Shown here one piece after another: positions 20,801 through 28,334 of a stretch of 64,000 bases of DNA. The position numbers were made by a program, and so were the translations under genes. How positions within the stretch are numbered: the first letter of the stretch is position 1; every line of letters starts with the position of its first letter. The notes beneath the pieces were generated by a model. That model saw only the letters and a list, made by a program, of their open reading frames with translations, was not told the DNA's origin and made no database searches. Source of the DNA: Blattamonas nauphoetae (Eukaryota; Preaxostyla; Oxymonadida); contig JARBJD010000236.1 in assembly GCA_033064195.1 (NCBI GenBank), positions 54,319-118,318 of the forward strand, written 5' to 3'.

Positions 20801-22684
20801 AAATGCGTTAGTATGCGTAATTTGATGGGATTTACTCACTGATTTTAGTCAATGAAGGGAATACATCGAAAATAGAAATGTTGGTGAATTTGATCGTGTG
20901 TGTTTTTGGGAAATAAGAGCTAACTGAACGATAGAAGAGTATTATGTGAAAACAAGAAGTGAATTGAACATCATAGATGAAGTGATAATGTGAAAATCTC
21001 AAAGAAAAAGAGTTGAGATTTGATCTCAGTTAAAATTTGGGGACTGACATCAATTGATGTCAGTTTTACCTGTTTTGATGCCACCACTCAGATGCCTGAG
21101 CATCTCACAAGATTGAGAATTCAACTGAAGAAGTACTGCATCTGGAAATCACTACCAATGACTCTGACACACGAGCAAACATATCACAAACTCAGAGCAG
21201 CTGTGACTGGTGGATTATCGAATGTTCAACATCGACAGAACATTAAAGACGTGACACCAATCAATCACTTCACATATGAAGATGGAAAAGTTATCTCCAA
21301 GGACACAGAACATAAAATGACTCATGTCTGTGGTGTTGATTTCAACTCTCTTTATCCAAGTGCTTTCTCATCAATCAAGAACAAGAACAATCCATACACT
21401 AATCACAGAATGTACATGCCAGGAAGATGTTTATTCACCGCAACAGGAGATAAGGAATGTCGCACGATCATTGAAGACAAGAATCAGAAGACACTATTCG
21501 TTGCAGAACTGAGGGGACACATCGATGAGAAGCATATTAATGATTTCATTAACTTCCCACCAATCTTCAGAAACATCATTGTCAATACGACAGAAGAAAA
21601 CATTGGAGAGAAGACATATTCACTGATGAAGAAACATGGATTGAAGACTGATGACAAACAACGGAAGCTGACTCAACTCTTGAGCACTCACGATCAGTAT
21701 ATGTTCTTTTCGACATACTATCTGTGGTTCCTCATCGACTATTGCCACTTCATTGTTGATGACGTAAAGAGTGTGATGGTCTTTTCGAGACATGCAGGAT
21801 TTGAACCATTTGTGACATCATTCATGAATGATCGAATAGAAGCAATGAAGGTTGGAAACAAAGGAAAGGAACAGTTCTGTAAGACCAACTTGAATTGAAG
21901 TTCCGGATACGATGGAATGAACACTGAGAAGTACAACTCAATCACAATCTGCAATGAGAAGAGAACATACTTGAAACAAATGATGAAAGGATTTGTGGCA
22001 ACAAGAGAGATCAATGAGGACAACTACATTGTGATCGAAGATCGAGAGAAAGCGTCATGCAAGACATGTCTGCAAGAAGCAGTATTCACACTCGACAATG
22101 CCAAGTTCTGGTATCTGAATTTCATCTACAACTTCATGTACAAATGCCTAGACATGAACAAGATTCATTTCTGTGAGGGTGATACTGATTCTGCTTATTG
22201 GGCAATATCAGGTGATCCAAATGCAGGAATTCATCAACAATTTGAACACGTGATTGCTGACAAGGAATTCTATGATGCCCACAAATACGAATGGTTTCCA
22301 AATCCTGAAAAAGGAGTTGATGATGAGAAGAAACTGCTAGGACTAGCAATTGAGAAGGAAGGTGAACAGATGATCTGTCTTGCACCAAAGTGTTACTCTC
22401 TCGATGAGAAATGCAAAATCAAAGGAGTGTCATTAAAGAAAACAAATATCACAAGTGACGATTATGTGAAGTGCCTAAACGGAGAGAAAACTGTGACAAC
22501 CACACTGAACTTCCAGACAAGAAGAATCGTGAGCGAAGAGAATACAAATGGATTTGAGATAGCAAAAATACAACAACAGAAACTCAGTCTCAGTGGAATC
22601 CATCTGAAAGCAATCGTACTTGAAAATGAATCGTGTCCTCCATTCATTCATGGACTGAAAGCTACTGATTTTATAATTGAATAA
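17802..22684 (+). pseudogene. polB: DNA polymerase B copy 3, interrupted by a transposon and a nonsense codon
   Basis: The N-terminal part reads to 20577. A 520-bp transposon follows, and coding resumes in frame at 21107 through the palm and thumb to TAA at 22682-22684. Palm motif A DFNSLYPS is present near 21340-21363 and motif C EGDTDS near 22176-22193. Motif B (K...N.SYG) contains an in-frame TGA at 21896-21898, replacing the Gly codon of the minus-strand copy. Like copy 2 it lacks codons 1-20. If excised and repaired it would be the complete C-terminal part of the replicative polymerase, but as it stands it is broken in three ways. The polymerase family uses a protein primer, consistent with Maverick replication from TIR ends. 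Confidence 0.85.
20578..21097. mobile_element. 520-bp non-autonomous transposon inside polymerase copy 3
   Basis: Flanked by identical 9-bp direct repeats GAGCATCTC at 20569-20577 and 21098-21106. Termini are imperfect inverted repeats CAGGCTTCTGA (left) and CAGGCATCTGA (right, reversed). Interior has no ORF of note. Removing it with one target copy restores the polymerase frame (KDEHL-TRLRIQ). A 20-bp perfect palindrome lies at 21044-21063. The CAGG ends resemble hAT-type ends, but the 9-bp duplication is not the hAT norm, so the superfamily is left open. Confidence 0.85.
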
Positions 22685-22690
22685 ACACAA

Positions 22691-22707
22691 ACTTTATTTT
22701 TGTATAA
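22691..22707 (+). promoter_or_regulatory. T-rich promoter motif before integrase
   Basis: ACTTTATTTTTGTATAAATG: T-rich block with TATAAATG start. Confidence 0.6.
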
Positions 22708-24630
22708 ATGAATACACGACAGATTAATACTTTAGTGAATAGACTTCTTCGGTGCACACAGCATTCCAAAAACGAAATAGTCGAAAAGAAATGGACTTTA
22801 ACGAACGTTTTACCTGTCTATCATGGCGCTGATTCTAATGGACCTTTTGATGGAAATGATGAAACATACTTCGAGGATTGGTTCAATGGAGGTTTATCTC
22901 CTGAATTATCACTACCTGATGGAAGAAGAGTAGTTCAACAATTTGTTAGCAACTTCCTAGGAGTTCGTATTCGGGATAGCACTGCTAAACTTGCATTCGA
23001 AGCATATCAATTTTATCATCACGAGGTGAATCAGGGAGTGAATTCTTCACCACGGATTCGAAGGCCTGCAGAGGCAAGACCAATACCAATTCCAGTGCAA
23101 AGACCAATAGCAATTCAATCACCTGAAGACCTAGTTCTTCCTGGACAGATGAGAAACTTGAAATCAATGGGGTTTGAATATGAATATCCAATGAAGGAGA
23201 GGAGATTTGAAGAGGAGGATGATGATGTCATTATTCCCAATCCACCAATGTCAATCAGAACAACTGCGTCCAAACACCCTGTGAGAGAGATCAGACACTA
23301 CGAACCGACGACACAGCAAGTGCTCAATAAGTTGGGACGAATGAAAGGATTGTTTGATCATCAACAGAGAAATGATTCAGAAGATGAACAGATCAAAGCT
23401 GAGAACTCACTATTGAATAATCAAAAGCAAATGGAACACTTCATTACCTCACACATTCTTGATGCAAATAAAATGAACAGAGACACTTTTGTTCGAGCCT
23501 CAATTTACAGAAAGATTGCGAACGATGATCTTAACTTCATACGGACTCACACAAAACAAATCCCATTCGGAGGAAGATCATTTCAGGATTGGTATGAGGA
23601 ATATGATCATAGATGGAGTGCTGCACATCCCAGGAAAATTCAGAGAGAGAAAGGAAGTGACAGAATGAGAATTGATCCACCAATGATTCCTAAAACAACG
23701 GAAAAAATTGTGTATCCATTTCGATCAAAGATGCAGTTCATGTCCAAAGCAAGAACAGGTGATCCACAGAAGACATCAGACAGAAAGGTTCCTCAGAATT
23801 GTGATCGACCATACTTCTCTCCCAAGTTCGGATCATGGGAAATTGATCTCGTTTTCATTCAATCACCAACGTCGAAAACAGTGTTGCAGATATACCTCTT
23901 CGCAATTAACATCAACACCAAATACCTGGTTGTCATTCCTGTTCTGGATAAATCATGGAGCAAAGTCAAGACTGCAATCAATGATCTGATAAATCATCGT
24001 GGAGTTCATGTCAACACCATTCGAGGAGATGGTGAAGCAGCATGGACAAGTGGAGAAGCATCAGAGTTTTTCAAGGATCAGAATGGCAGCACATATTTCA
24101 CAAGTTCGCCATTCACTAATCACAACAGAATTGTCGATCGAGTGATTAGAACAATCAGAGATGGATTCCAAGACAATGCAACACAAATGGCCAATCATTC
24201 ACTGATGAATCAGATGGTGGAATTCTACAACATGACTCCACATCGGGCGTACTGGAACAAGTTCACTCCACAGCAAGCACAAAACAATCGAGAGATTGAA
24301 GCACTGTATATCTCCAGTTGTGAAGAACAATTGAAGAACATCCAAAGACAGCAGACAACACAGATGCTATGGAAGTACAAGCCAGGAAACATTCTACTAA
24401 TTCACCTTGATTTAGACAAGACTGTTGCCAAGTTTCAGAAGAAGCGAAGACAGTTTCAATTCGTGGGGAAATTCATCGAATACAAACACGGTAATGTCGT
24501 AGCTACTCTACTGAATGGACTCACATGTCTGTCAAAAGTTGTCTATGTCCCAATTCAGCACACCAAGTTCCATGCAGACTCTATTGACGACTTAACTCCA
24601 GAATTCATTGCTGAATTTAATTTAATCTAA
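22708..24630 (+). CDS. int: retroviral-type (rve) integrase of the Maverick
   Basis: 640 aa. Residues 1-360 are a low-complexity, mostly basic N-terminal region with no clear zinc-binding HHCC. The rve core follows: WEIDLVF (Asp380), TIRGDGEAAW (Asp441) and HNRIVDRVIRT (Asp477). The last acidic residue is Asp rather than the usual Glu, and the spacing of 35 residues between Asp441 and Asp477 equals the canonical DD35E geometry. A C-terminal SH3-like basic segment (about 555-620, KPGNILLIHLD ... GKFIEYKHGNVVATLLNG) resembles retroviral integrase tails. It would catalyse end processing and strand transfer of the element. Followed by TAA and, in the same frame 12 codons later, the start of the coiled-coil gene. 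No second copy in the window. Confidence 0.9.
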   Translation: MNTRQINTLVNRLLRCTQHSKNEIVEKKWTLTNVLPVYHGADSNGPFDGNDETYFEDWFNGGLSPELSLPDGRRVVQQFVSNFLGVRIRDSTAKLAFEAYQFYHHEVNQGVNSSPRIRRPAEARPIPIPVQRPIAIQSPEDLVLPGQMRNLKSMGFEYEYPMKERRFEEEDDDVIIPNPPMSIRTTASKHPVREIRHYEPTTQQVLNKLGRMKGLFDHQQRNDSEDEQIKAENSLLNNQKQMEHFITSHILDANKMNRDTFVRASIYRKIANDDLNFIRTHTKQIPFGGRSFQDWYEEYDHRWSAAHPRKIQREKGSDRMRIDPPMIPKTTEKIVYPFRSKMQFMSKARTGDPQKTSDRKVPQNCDRPYFSPKFGSWEIDLVFIQSPTSKTVLQIYLFAININTKYLVVIPVLDKSWSKVKTAINDLINHRGVHVNTIRGDGEAAWTSGEASEFFKDQNGSTYFTSSPFTNHNRIVDRVIRTIRDGFQDNATQMANHSLMNQMVEFYNMTPHRAYWNKFTPQQAQNNREIEALYISSCEEQLKNIQRQQTTQMLWKYKPGNILLIHLDLDKTVAKFQKKRRQFQFVGKFIEYKHGNVVATLLNGLTCLSKVVYVPIQHTKFHADSIDDLTPEFIAEFNLI

Positions 24631-24666
24631 TCTCAAAAATGTTTCAGATATTTTTATTGCATTGAA

Positions 24667-25026
24667 ATGACATCACTGAAAATTTTAGAACCGTTTGATC
24701 CAGAACAAAAGGAGTTCACAAACATCCACGACTTTCAGAGATACTTGGAGAAGAATAGAAAAGAACTGAATGAGTACACAACTCAGAAACTGAATAGGAT
24801 GATTCAAATCGATGGATACAGAATAACAAAAATAAGAGGTGAGATTGCACTGAGGAAACGATATGTTGATGCTTCCACTCCTCCTAATTCACTCTCGATT
24901 GATCAGAGATTGTCAGACATTGAAGAATCAATTCGAACACTGACAGATACTCTCAGCATGAGGCTTCGAAGTCTTGACGAGACCATCAACAACCTTATTC
25001 AAGACTTAACGGACAGTCCGGTTTAA
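24667..25026 (+). CDS. 119-aa coiled-coil protein
   Basis: Small, charged protein. The C-terminal third has heptad-like spacing (LSDIEESIRTLTDTL.MRLRSLDETINNLIQDL), predicting a coiled coil. It lies between integrase and the convergent ATPase gene, overlapping the latter's 3' end by 21 bases (25006-25026). The start follows a short T-rich motif (TATTTTTATTGCATTGAAATG). Function unknown; a scaffold or integrase partner is possible but only inference. Confidence 0.65.
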   Translation: MTSLKILEPFDPEQKEFTNIHDFQRYLEKNRKELNEYTTQKLNRMIQIDGYRITKIRGEIALRKRYVDASTPPNSLSIDQRLSDIEESIRTLTDTLSMRLRSLDETINNLIQDLTDSPV

Positions 25027-25851
25027 CCCTTCTTTGTTGATCTCATTCAGTGCTACTCCATCAGTATTGTATCGAAGAATGATTGCTTCACATTTCTGTT
25101 TTCGTTGATAGACATTCCAAAAATGTCGAATATCAATTGGTGAGTTCAACTGAGGATAGACTCGACTGATTCGTTCTTTGTTGAATCCTCCAAAGATCCA
25201 CATTGAATCAATGTTTGACTTCATGTCTGCTGACAAACTGAAGAGCTCATGCATCGTCAGAAAGAATGTGAACTTTGGTTGTCGATTTTCCAAGAATAAG
25301 TCCATCATTGTCATTCTATTTTTGGATGCTCTACGTTCCCCAAGGATTCTACGACAGTCATCAAGAAGGATAATCGTTTGGAGATTCTTCACTGAGAAGT
25401 CATCAATGTAAAGTGAGTCAAAGAGATTCTCTCTGCATTCATCTGTGATTCTGTTCTGCCATTGATTGTCCATAATTTCTTCATACGCAGCTTTCGATTC
25501 AGAGAGTTCCAACAGAAATGGAAGTGCATCATCGTATTTCACTTTCACATAAGGAACGTTCAGTATTGGTTTGAACTTGTCGAATGTAGGATCAATGTTC
25601 TTATCAGTCACGAAGACAAAGAGATGGAACAGTTCATTCCTAACTCGAACATTCTGGAGCTTGGCAACTTCCCGAAGAGCATTAAAGGTTTTTCCACTTC
25701 CTCTATTCCCAACGAGGACATTGACACTATTACGATTGAAATTCAAGTCTGGATGTATTTGTGATTGCACTTCATGAGAAACATTTCTATTTGATGCTTC
25801 ACTCAATTTCGCATTCACGTATGCTGTTAGAGACATAGATGATTTGTTCAT
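25006..25851 (-). CDS. atp: A32/FtsK-HerA-like DNA packaging ATPase
   Basis: 281 aa. Walker A GNRGSGKT at residues 48-55; Walker B IILLDD at 160-165; downstream FFLTMHELFSL and KSNIDSMWIFGG match the sensor and C-terminal motifs of A32-like genome-packaging ATPases of Polintons, virophages and large DNA viruses. The length is typical. It would pump element DNA into a capsid. This is the only reverse-strand gene in the central block. Start at TCATAAATG. Convergent with the 119-aa gene (21-bp overlap). Confidence 0.9.
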   Translation of the reverse strand: MNKSSMSLTAYVNAKLSEASNRNVSHEVQSQIHPDLNFNRNSVNVLVGNRGSGKTFNALREVAKLQNVRVRNELFHLFVFVTDKNIDPTFDKFKPILNVPYVKVKYDDALPFLLELSESKAAYEEIMDNQWQNRITDECRENLFDSLYIDDFSVKNLQTIILLDDCRRILGERRASKNRMTMMDLFLENRQPKFTFFLTMHELFSLSADMKSNIDSMWIFGGFNKERISRVYPQLNSPIDIRHFWNVYQRKQKCEAIILRYNTDGVALNEINKEGLNRTVR

Positions 25852-25912
25852 TTATGATTTAACTCTAATTAAAATATACTTTTGGTTTTTTTATTTTGTA
25901 TGAAAACAAACA

Positions 25913-26875
25913 ATGTCACAAAAGATAGTGTACATTCAACCACAAAGAAAAGCACAAGCGAAGAAACCAAGAATGAGATACGCAGCAGAGACTCAAGCAG
26001 CATTGAAACGAATCTATGCCGACGATGATATTCAAACCAGACGCAATGATGCTCTGTGTAGTCTTCCATCAGCACGTGAGTATATTACAAGAACAGGACG
26101 AAATTGGACTGCGAAAATAGAACAATATGGACAAGTTCCTGATGTGATGGTCTACGATAATGATACTGGAGATCTGATTGCAGTCAATGGTGCTATGCTA
26201 ACTCCATACAACAGCAGACCAGTCAAAGAGACATACTATGCAATGAATCCAACACCAGACATACGAAGACTGAAACCATACACATCATTCAATCAAGAGA
26301 ATGGAAGGAGAATCAAAGCTGTACATCGGAATTTCCTCAAAAATGGAACATACGATTTGCCAACCAATTATCGAGACATCAGCTATGAAGAGATGAAGAC
26401 CAAACGATCTCAACAACCATATGCAATAATGAAGAGAGCTGTTGGTGAACACATGACAGACACATTGGGAATAACTCGTGCAAATCGAAGCAATCCAGCT
26501 GATCCCAGCAAGAATGTGTTAGACAATATGGTGTTCAATTCAATTCAATCACAGATTGCATCACTGATGTGGGATCAATGGCTTCATGATCATGTTCAGG
26601 ACTACAATCCCAGTATGAAACAAAAGAAAGCCTTCAAAGATCAGATTTATCCAGTGTTTCTCCAAATGATCACTCAAGATACAACGTATTTATCGGAATA
26701 CTGTACTCGCTATTCAACTCACATATCAACAGAAGTTAATAAACTGAAAGCCAAAGCATTCAAAACAGTCACAGATGATGATATCAGTGGATACCAATCT
26801 GAAATGCCTGGGTATTATCGATTTGCACAGTTGGACAGTTCTGGAATGGGAGCTATCGATCGAGCAGAAATGTGA
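25913..26875 (+). CDS. 320-aa conserved Maverick protein, function unknown
   Basis: A full-length copy; C-terminal 33-codon remnants are at 37855-37956 and 57100-57201 (reverse), where another Maverick's TIR abuts. It is basic at the N-terminus (QPQRKAQAKKPRMRY) and hydrophilic overall, with Trp/Tyr-rich stretches (MWDQWLHDHVQDYNP). No signal peptide or transmembrane segment and no obvious catalytic triad. It sits at the head of the structural gene block, so a virion or DNA-binding role is likely by context only. Start at ACAATG, 24 bases after TTTTTTTATTTTG. Confidence 0.7.
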   Translation: MSQKIVYIQPQRKAQAKKPRMRYAAETQAALKRIYADDDIQTRRNDALCSLPSAREYITRTGRNWTAKIEQYGQVPDVMVYDNDTGDLIAVNGAMLTPYNSRPVKETYYAMNPTPDIRRLKPYTSFNQENGRRIKAVHRNFLKNGTYDLPTNYRDISYEEMKTKRSQQPYAIMKRAVGEHMTDTLGITRANRSNPADPSKNVLDNMVFNSIQSQIASLMWDQWLHDHVQDYNPSMKQKKAFKDQIYPVFLQMITQDTTYLSEYCTRYSTHISTEVNKLKAKAFKTVTDDDISGYQSEMPGYYRFAQLDSSGMGAIDRAEM

Positions 26876-26890
26876 ATTTAAAAACATTAA

Positions 26891-26918
26891 TATATATTTT
26901 TTATTTTTATAGAAAGTG
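26891..26918 (+). promoter_or_regulatory. T-rich promoter motif before the 196-aa gene
   Basis: TATATATTTTTTATTTTTAT then AGAAAGTG and ATG; identical at 37973-37999 and, reversed, at 57057-57083. Confidence 0.55.
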
Positions 26919-27509
26919 ATGCAACCAATTCTAAGTTGTCAATTTACGAAACACACAAGTTCTTCTTCAGTACCAACATCAATCACCAACAATGTCATCA
27001 TCGAGGATAGGAGCAAAGCTGGCGTAGATAATAGAGGATCGAAGATGGAGATGGAAAGAGTGTGCTCTGAACCTGTGGTATCCAATGAACGAGGTGCTTA
27101 TGATCCACCACTGGAGACATATCCATCAGCACCAATTCAGAGCCGTTCCATTCCACTCCGAGAATACACGTCTAACATTTCAGCATTCAAAGATCAACTA
27201 TTGCTAGTTTACAAGAATGCATTCGCGTGCGAAAAGAAACTACTGAATAATCTCATTGAACCTTCGAAGAAACTGATCACAAACCAAAGTGATTTATGTG
27301 CTCTGATTGCGACTCTCACTGGAATCAATGATGTGGTGATTGAACTGGATGATTTGTCTGACAAGTGCATATGTCTGAATAAACTCCCAATCTTTCGAAC
27401 AATTTTCAAGATCCTTGTTGGTGGAAAAGACATGAGTATTGCCTACAATGAAGCATACAACACTATTCTCAATTATGGCATTTCTCTGACAAAGGCAATA
27501 CCCCGTTAG
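26919..27509 (+). CDS. 196-aa structural-block protein, unknown function
   Basis: Three copies (also 38000-38590 and reverse 56466-57056), about 97% alike. The Ser/Thr-rich N-terminal half looks disordered. The C-terminal half is helical (DQLLLVYKNAFACEKKLLNNLIEP, LCALIATLTGINDVVIELDDL) with scattered Cys. I looked for an adenain-type His-Asp/Glu-Cys protease pattern here and did not find a convincing one. The stop TAG is followed immediately by a small hairpin. Start taken at ATG 26919. Confidence 0.7.
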   Translation: MQPILSCQFTKHTSSSSVPTSITNNVIIEDRSKAGVDNRGSKMEMERVCSEPVVSNERGAYDPPLETYPSAPIQSRSIPLREYTSNISAFKDQLLLVYKNAFACEKKLLNNLIEPSKKLITNQSDLCALIATLTGINDVVIELDDLSDKCICLNKLPIFRTIFKILVGGKDMSIAYNEAYNTILNYGISLTKAIPR

Positions 27510-27514
27510 GGCAG

Positions 27515-27532
27515 AAATCTCTTCTGAGATTT
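27515..27532. terminator. small stem-loop after the 196-aa gene
   Basis: AAATCTC-TTCT-GAGATTT, a 7-bp stem followed by T residues. Conserved at 38596-38613 and, reversed, near 56443-56460. Whether it ends transcription is inference. Confidence 0.45.
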
Positions 27533-27621
27533 TTCCCGAGATAAATTATTAATGAATTGTGTTTTTTATTTTTACTTAAATAGACTTCGTCTCTTCAACA
27601 CAATTTCTCAAAATTGCATAA

Positions 27622-27966
27622 ATGGCACCAGGAAGTTTCAACAAACTCAAAAATATCGGCAAGCAATTCTTTCAATTCATCAAACCTCTAGCTCCAACGT
27701 TGCTTCAAGTCGGTGGTGGATTGCTCTCTCAAACGAACAGTAAATTCGGACAAACAGCAGGAGGAATACTGAATGGATTAGGAGGAATGATGGACGTTTA
27801 TCAACAAAACTCTCACCGAGGGTTCGAAGCCTTGCAAAGGCAAGACAAAGCGATCAATCGTCAACAAAAACCACAGATGATTGAGTACGAACCACCTCGA
27901 AATGGACGATACTCCAATGACGATTTGCCAATCTCGTCAAATTCCAAAATTCAATTCAAAGGATAA
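27622..27966 (+). CDS. 114-aa small glycine-rich structural protein
   Basis: The hydrophobic/glycine-rich N-terminal region (FFQFIKPLAPTLLQVGGGLL and GGILNGLGGMMDV) could form an amphipathic or membrane-active helix, as in minor capsid proteins of adenovirus-like viruses (analogy only). The tail is polar and Gln/Asn/Arg-rich. Compared with the 116-aa copies at 38662 and 56394, this copy differs in the middle (SHRGFEALQRQ instead of APQQPLDPSRVRSLAEA). Its T-rich promoter lies about 45 bp farther upstream because of extra sequence at about 27577-27620. Confidence 0.65.
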   Translation: MAPGSFNKLKNIGKQFFQFIKPLAPTLLQVGGGLLSQTNSKFGQTAGGILNGLGGMMDVYQQNSHRGFEALQRQDKAINRQQKPQMIEYEPPRNGRYSNDDLPISSNSKIQFKG

Positions 27967-28003
27967 TAATTCACTAGTATTCGAATATTTTTATTTTCCT
28001 AAA

Positions 28004-28306
28004 ATGGCACCAGGTTGGTTATCAAAATTAGCAGCAGTTGGCAAAAACATACTCAGAGTTGGAGCTCCATTTCTGAATCTCATTCCATTTGTAGGGCCTC
28101 TGATTTCAAAGGTAGCACAGACAGGAATTGAAATGATACCAGATGTGAAGTCGGATCAGCAAATCCACGCAGAAAAGATGGCACAATATGAGCAAGCAAT
28201 GAATGAAGGAAACACAGCAGTTGCAAACAAGCTCAGAGGCGAAATACTGAAGCTAGAAGAAAAGCTGAAGCCGAAAGCAAAGAAGAAGAAACTGAAAAAG
28301 AAATAA
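28004..28306 (+). CDS. 100-aa protein with hydrophobic N-terminus and lysine-rich tail
   Basis: Starts MAPGWLSKLAAVGKN, sharing the MAPG.......GK pattern with the preceding 114-aa protein, so the two may be ancient duplicates. A hydrophobic central stretch (APFLNLIPFVGPLI) is followed by a charged helix and a C-terminal Lys run. This layout resembles a small membrane-active or DNA-condensing virion protein; the function is inferred. Copies at 39050-39349 and reverse 55707-56006. Start at TCCTAAAATG after ATTTTTATTTTCC. Confidence 0.65.
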   Translation: MAPGWLSKLAAVGKNILRVGAPFLNLIPFVGPLISKVAQTGIEMIPDVKSDQQIHAEKMAQYEQAMNEGNTAVANKLRGEILKLEEKLKPKAKKKKLKKK

Positions 28307-28314
28307 GCATTATT

Positions 28315-28334
28315 GTTTTTTTATTTTTGATAAA
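28315..28334 (+). promoter_or_regulatory. T-rich promoter motif before capsid protein 1
   Basis: TTTTTTTTATTTTTGATAAAATG layout; same at 39371-39391 and, reversed, at 55665-55685. Confidence 0.6.

Noticed and set aside
23053-23084. Shared GCAGAGGCAAGAC stretch between integrase and the 116-aa gene as a regulatory or recombination site
   Set aside because: Short match in coding sequence in both genes; may reflect similar amino acids (AEAR) only.
22708-25026. Integrase and coiled-coil ORF as a single readthrough protein
   Set aside because: Same frame and only 12 codons apart, but a T-rich motif and ATG precede the second ORF and there is no second copy to test conservation; one-in-three chance of same frame.
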